Below, piece by piece: positions 48,807 through 50,157 of a DNA stretch of 50,157 nt. The stretch comes from Lawsonibacter sp. Its GTDB lineage: Bacteria > Bacillota > Clostridia > Oscillospirales > Oscillospiraceae. The stretch is taken from NCBI GenBank assembly GCA_022791995.1, contig JAAWAD010000060.1, positions 1-50,157 of the forward strand, read 5' to 3'. How positions within the stretch are numbered: position 1 is the first letter of the stretch; each line of letters starts with the position of its first letter. Made by a program: the position numbers and the translations under genes. The notes below the pieces were generated by a model that worked only from the letters and a program-made list of their open reading frames with translations, was not told the DNA's origin and ran no database searches.

Positions 48807-49201
48807 GCATAATTAAAACTGAAAATGGGATTGCACCCAATGGAAATACCGTTCATAATCGCAACGAAGATGGATGTTACTTTCATAACAATACCAAAGG
48901 CTACTAAGGCGATGCCTGCACCGTAAACAGTCATGAGGCCGAAATAACGCATCAAATTGTTGACTATGGTGCTGATAATGACAATCGCAATCATGTTAAT
49001 TGTGCTGGAAATTCCTACGGCGACAATGTACATTGTGGTACTGCCGTTTAACCGCATATCTGCCCGTGTAACACTGATTGTATGGAAATGAGGAATGTAC
49101 CAAACTGTGATGATAAAACTGACCATCTGCCCAATGACCGTAGCAAGGGCCGCACCAGTCATTCTCATATCAAATCCAAGTACGATAGGAAATATAAAAT
49201 G
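48790..49201 (-). pseudogene. MATE-family transporter fragment (fourth)
   Basis: An internal piece of a MATE protein: FDMRMTGAALATVIGQMVSF at the N-terminal side, GAGIALVAFGIVMKVTSIFV, and CNPIFSFNYAAQNYDRV, the mark of the second half, where it breaks into the DeoR fragment. Both ends are lost. AT-rich, unlike the three intact MATE genes. Confidence 0.8.
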
Positions 49202-49266
49202 TATATCAAATGCTTACCACATCATTTAATTTCTGTATTGAGCTATATAATGAATGTAGGTGGGTG

Positions 49267-49618
49267 ATGTTATATAGCAAAAATTGAAGATTGCCCCAGC
49301 TTTAAAACATTCGGACAGGGTATAAAAGTAGCACGCAAAGCAAAACACTTAACCCGCCAGTCCGTTGCCGAAACGCTTAATATTGCTCCTCGCTATCTTA
49401 CCAACATTGAGAATGAGGGTGCTATTCCAAGTCTACCAGTAATGATAAGACTTATAGTACTTTGCGGGTTTCTGGCGGAACGCTATTTCAATCCTGGGCT
49501 CATTCGCGGTGACAGTGAACAGCGCCAGCGTGTCAGCCACAAATTATCGCTATGCCCGGAAAAATACCTACCCATAATTGAAGCCACCATTGACGGAGCA
49601 ATCAGCATGAATGAATAG
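49267..49618 (+). pseudogene. XRE-family regulator with damaged start
   Basis: The frame from 49268 reads CYIAKIEDCPSFKTFGQGIK, then VARKAKHLTRQSVAETLNIA and PRYLTNIENEGAIPSL, a clear Cro/C1 helix-turn-helix as found on conjugative elements, and runs 115 residues to TAG 49616. It has no start codon: ATG 49267 is one base out of frame, and TGA 49265 precedes. Loss of about two bases after ATG would explain this. An ATT or other rare start cannot be excluded. Confidence 0.7.
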
Positions 49619-49720
49619 AAGCCGCTTTGCAAGGAAGCAAAGCTTTGTGCCTTTTTGCAAATGTCTGTCTTTAACGGGCATTTTTGCTGCTAAGAAACGC
49701 CTTATAGATGAGGGAAAAAG

Positions 49721-49745
49721 GTAGTGTCAAGAGTTTTTCGCACTT
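49721..49745. mobile_element. Probable right end of the IS256-family element
   Basis: The sequence beginning GTAGTGTCAAGAGTTTTTCG lies about 30-50 bases beyond the transposase stop, where the terminal inverted repeat of an IS256-type element is expected. The other end is outside the window, so the repeat cannot be confirmed. Confidence 0.5.
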
Positions 49746-49773
49746 TAAGTTTGCAGACTCTGGAAGAAAGAAG

Positions 49774-50157
49774 TCAGCCGGCAATAGAGACGTTTTCCAG
49801 GATGGTCTCTAAGTGCTTCATATTCATGTACTTCTTGTTGCCCCACTGCGTACCGGCCACATGGCGCAGCCTGGCACAGACAAGCATGAGGGCAGAGTTG
49901 CCATCTGGGAAACAGCCCACTACCCGAGTGCGGCGACGGATCTCCCGGTTGAGCCGTTCTATGACATTATTGGTACGGATGCGCGTCCAGTGTTCGCTGG
50001 GAAAATCGCAGTAGGTAAGCGTCTCTTCGATGCCATCTTCTACCTTCTTGGCGGCTTCTTTCAGTTTCATGGAACGAAGTTCCTCTACAACTGCTTTCGC
50101 CTTCTCCCGGGCGGCTTTTTTGCTCTCCTGAGCATGGATCGCCAAAGTTTGCGAAGC
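49774..50157 (-). CDS. IS256-family (Mutator-type) transposase, partial
   Basis: The C-terminal 127 residues of a DDE transposase, cut by the window end. IHAQESKKAAREKAKAVVEE is the usual helix before the last catalytic motif, and RTNNVIERLNREIRRRTRVV gives the Glu of DDE with its conserved surroundings, followed by GCFPDGNSALMLV. The frame is open to the edge and undamaged, so the element may be intact. It belongs to the accessory stretch starting about 45 kb. Confidence 0.93.
   Translation of the reverse strand, partial: ASQTLAIHAQESKKAAREKAKAVVEELRSMKLKEAAKKVEDGIEETLTYCDFPSEHWTRIRTNNVIERLNREIRRRTRVVGCFPDGNSALMLVCARLRHVAGTQWGNKKYMNMKHLETILENVSIAG

Overview
The window looks like chromosomal DNA of a fairly GC-rich, low-GC-phylum (Firmicutes/Bacillota) anaerobe, most likely a gut Clostridia of the Oscillospiraceae (Flavonifractor/Lawsonibacter-like). 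The grounds are a T-box leader, TTGACA/TATAAT-type promoters, AGGAGG ribosome sites with frequent GTG and TTG starts, a YtrA-type GntR regulator, a DNA polymerase Y/YolD pair with a Cheo-type SOS box, and bactofilins. The genus is inferred from gene style only. No rRNA, tRNA or CRISPR array was seen.

Layout. 1-1247: a decayed IS110-family element and a long perfect hairpin. 1248-4808 (minus): coiled-coil protein, coaD, rsmD, then asnB. 4917-8510: three regulator units, namely a HAAS-type membrane protein with PadR, a lone XRE regulator, and MarR plus a MATE pump; each has a good promoter and a nearby dyad. 8748-10986 (minus): cysK and an O-acetylhomoserine sulfhydrylase behind one promoter that carries an inverted repeat. 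11184-14639: a T-box-controlled 2-isopropylmalate synthase flanked by two bactofilin paralogues. 14799-18368: a 13-cysteine small protein, cardiolipin synthase, a YfcE-type phosphoesterase and three small unknown genes. 18384-22573 (minus): an unknown anchored protein, wecB/mnaA, a TagO/WecA-like transferase (first steps of a teichoic acid or surface polymer) and trpS. 22715-30828 (minus): xpt, a BMP-type nucleoside ABC transporter (binding protein, ATPase, two permeases) and polyphosphate kinase.

31034-36144 (minus) is the most unusual locus: a short Hsp90-family ATPase followed by three overlapping paralogous genes of 364-386 residues that share a CxxC and an FDxRNG motif. It looks like a bacterial Hsp90 with dedicated helical-repeat partners. 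Divergent from it, 36432-40091 is a MATE pump plus a UvrA-like ABC protein behind a leader terminator, probably a drug-inducible resistance unit. 40133-44823 holds a third MATE pump and a YtrA/ABC-ATPase/permease operon.

45108-50157 is accessory and partly broken: an AT-rich CobD-like aminotransferase, a decayed LytTR-type response regulator, an SOS-box polymerase Y/YolD pair, fused scraps of a MATE and a DeoR gene, a frameshifted XRE gene, and an IS256-family transposase running off the right edge.
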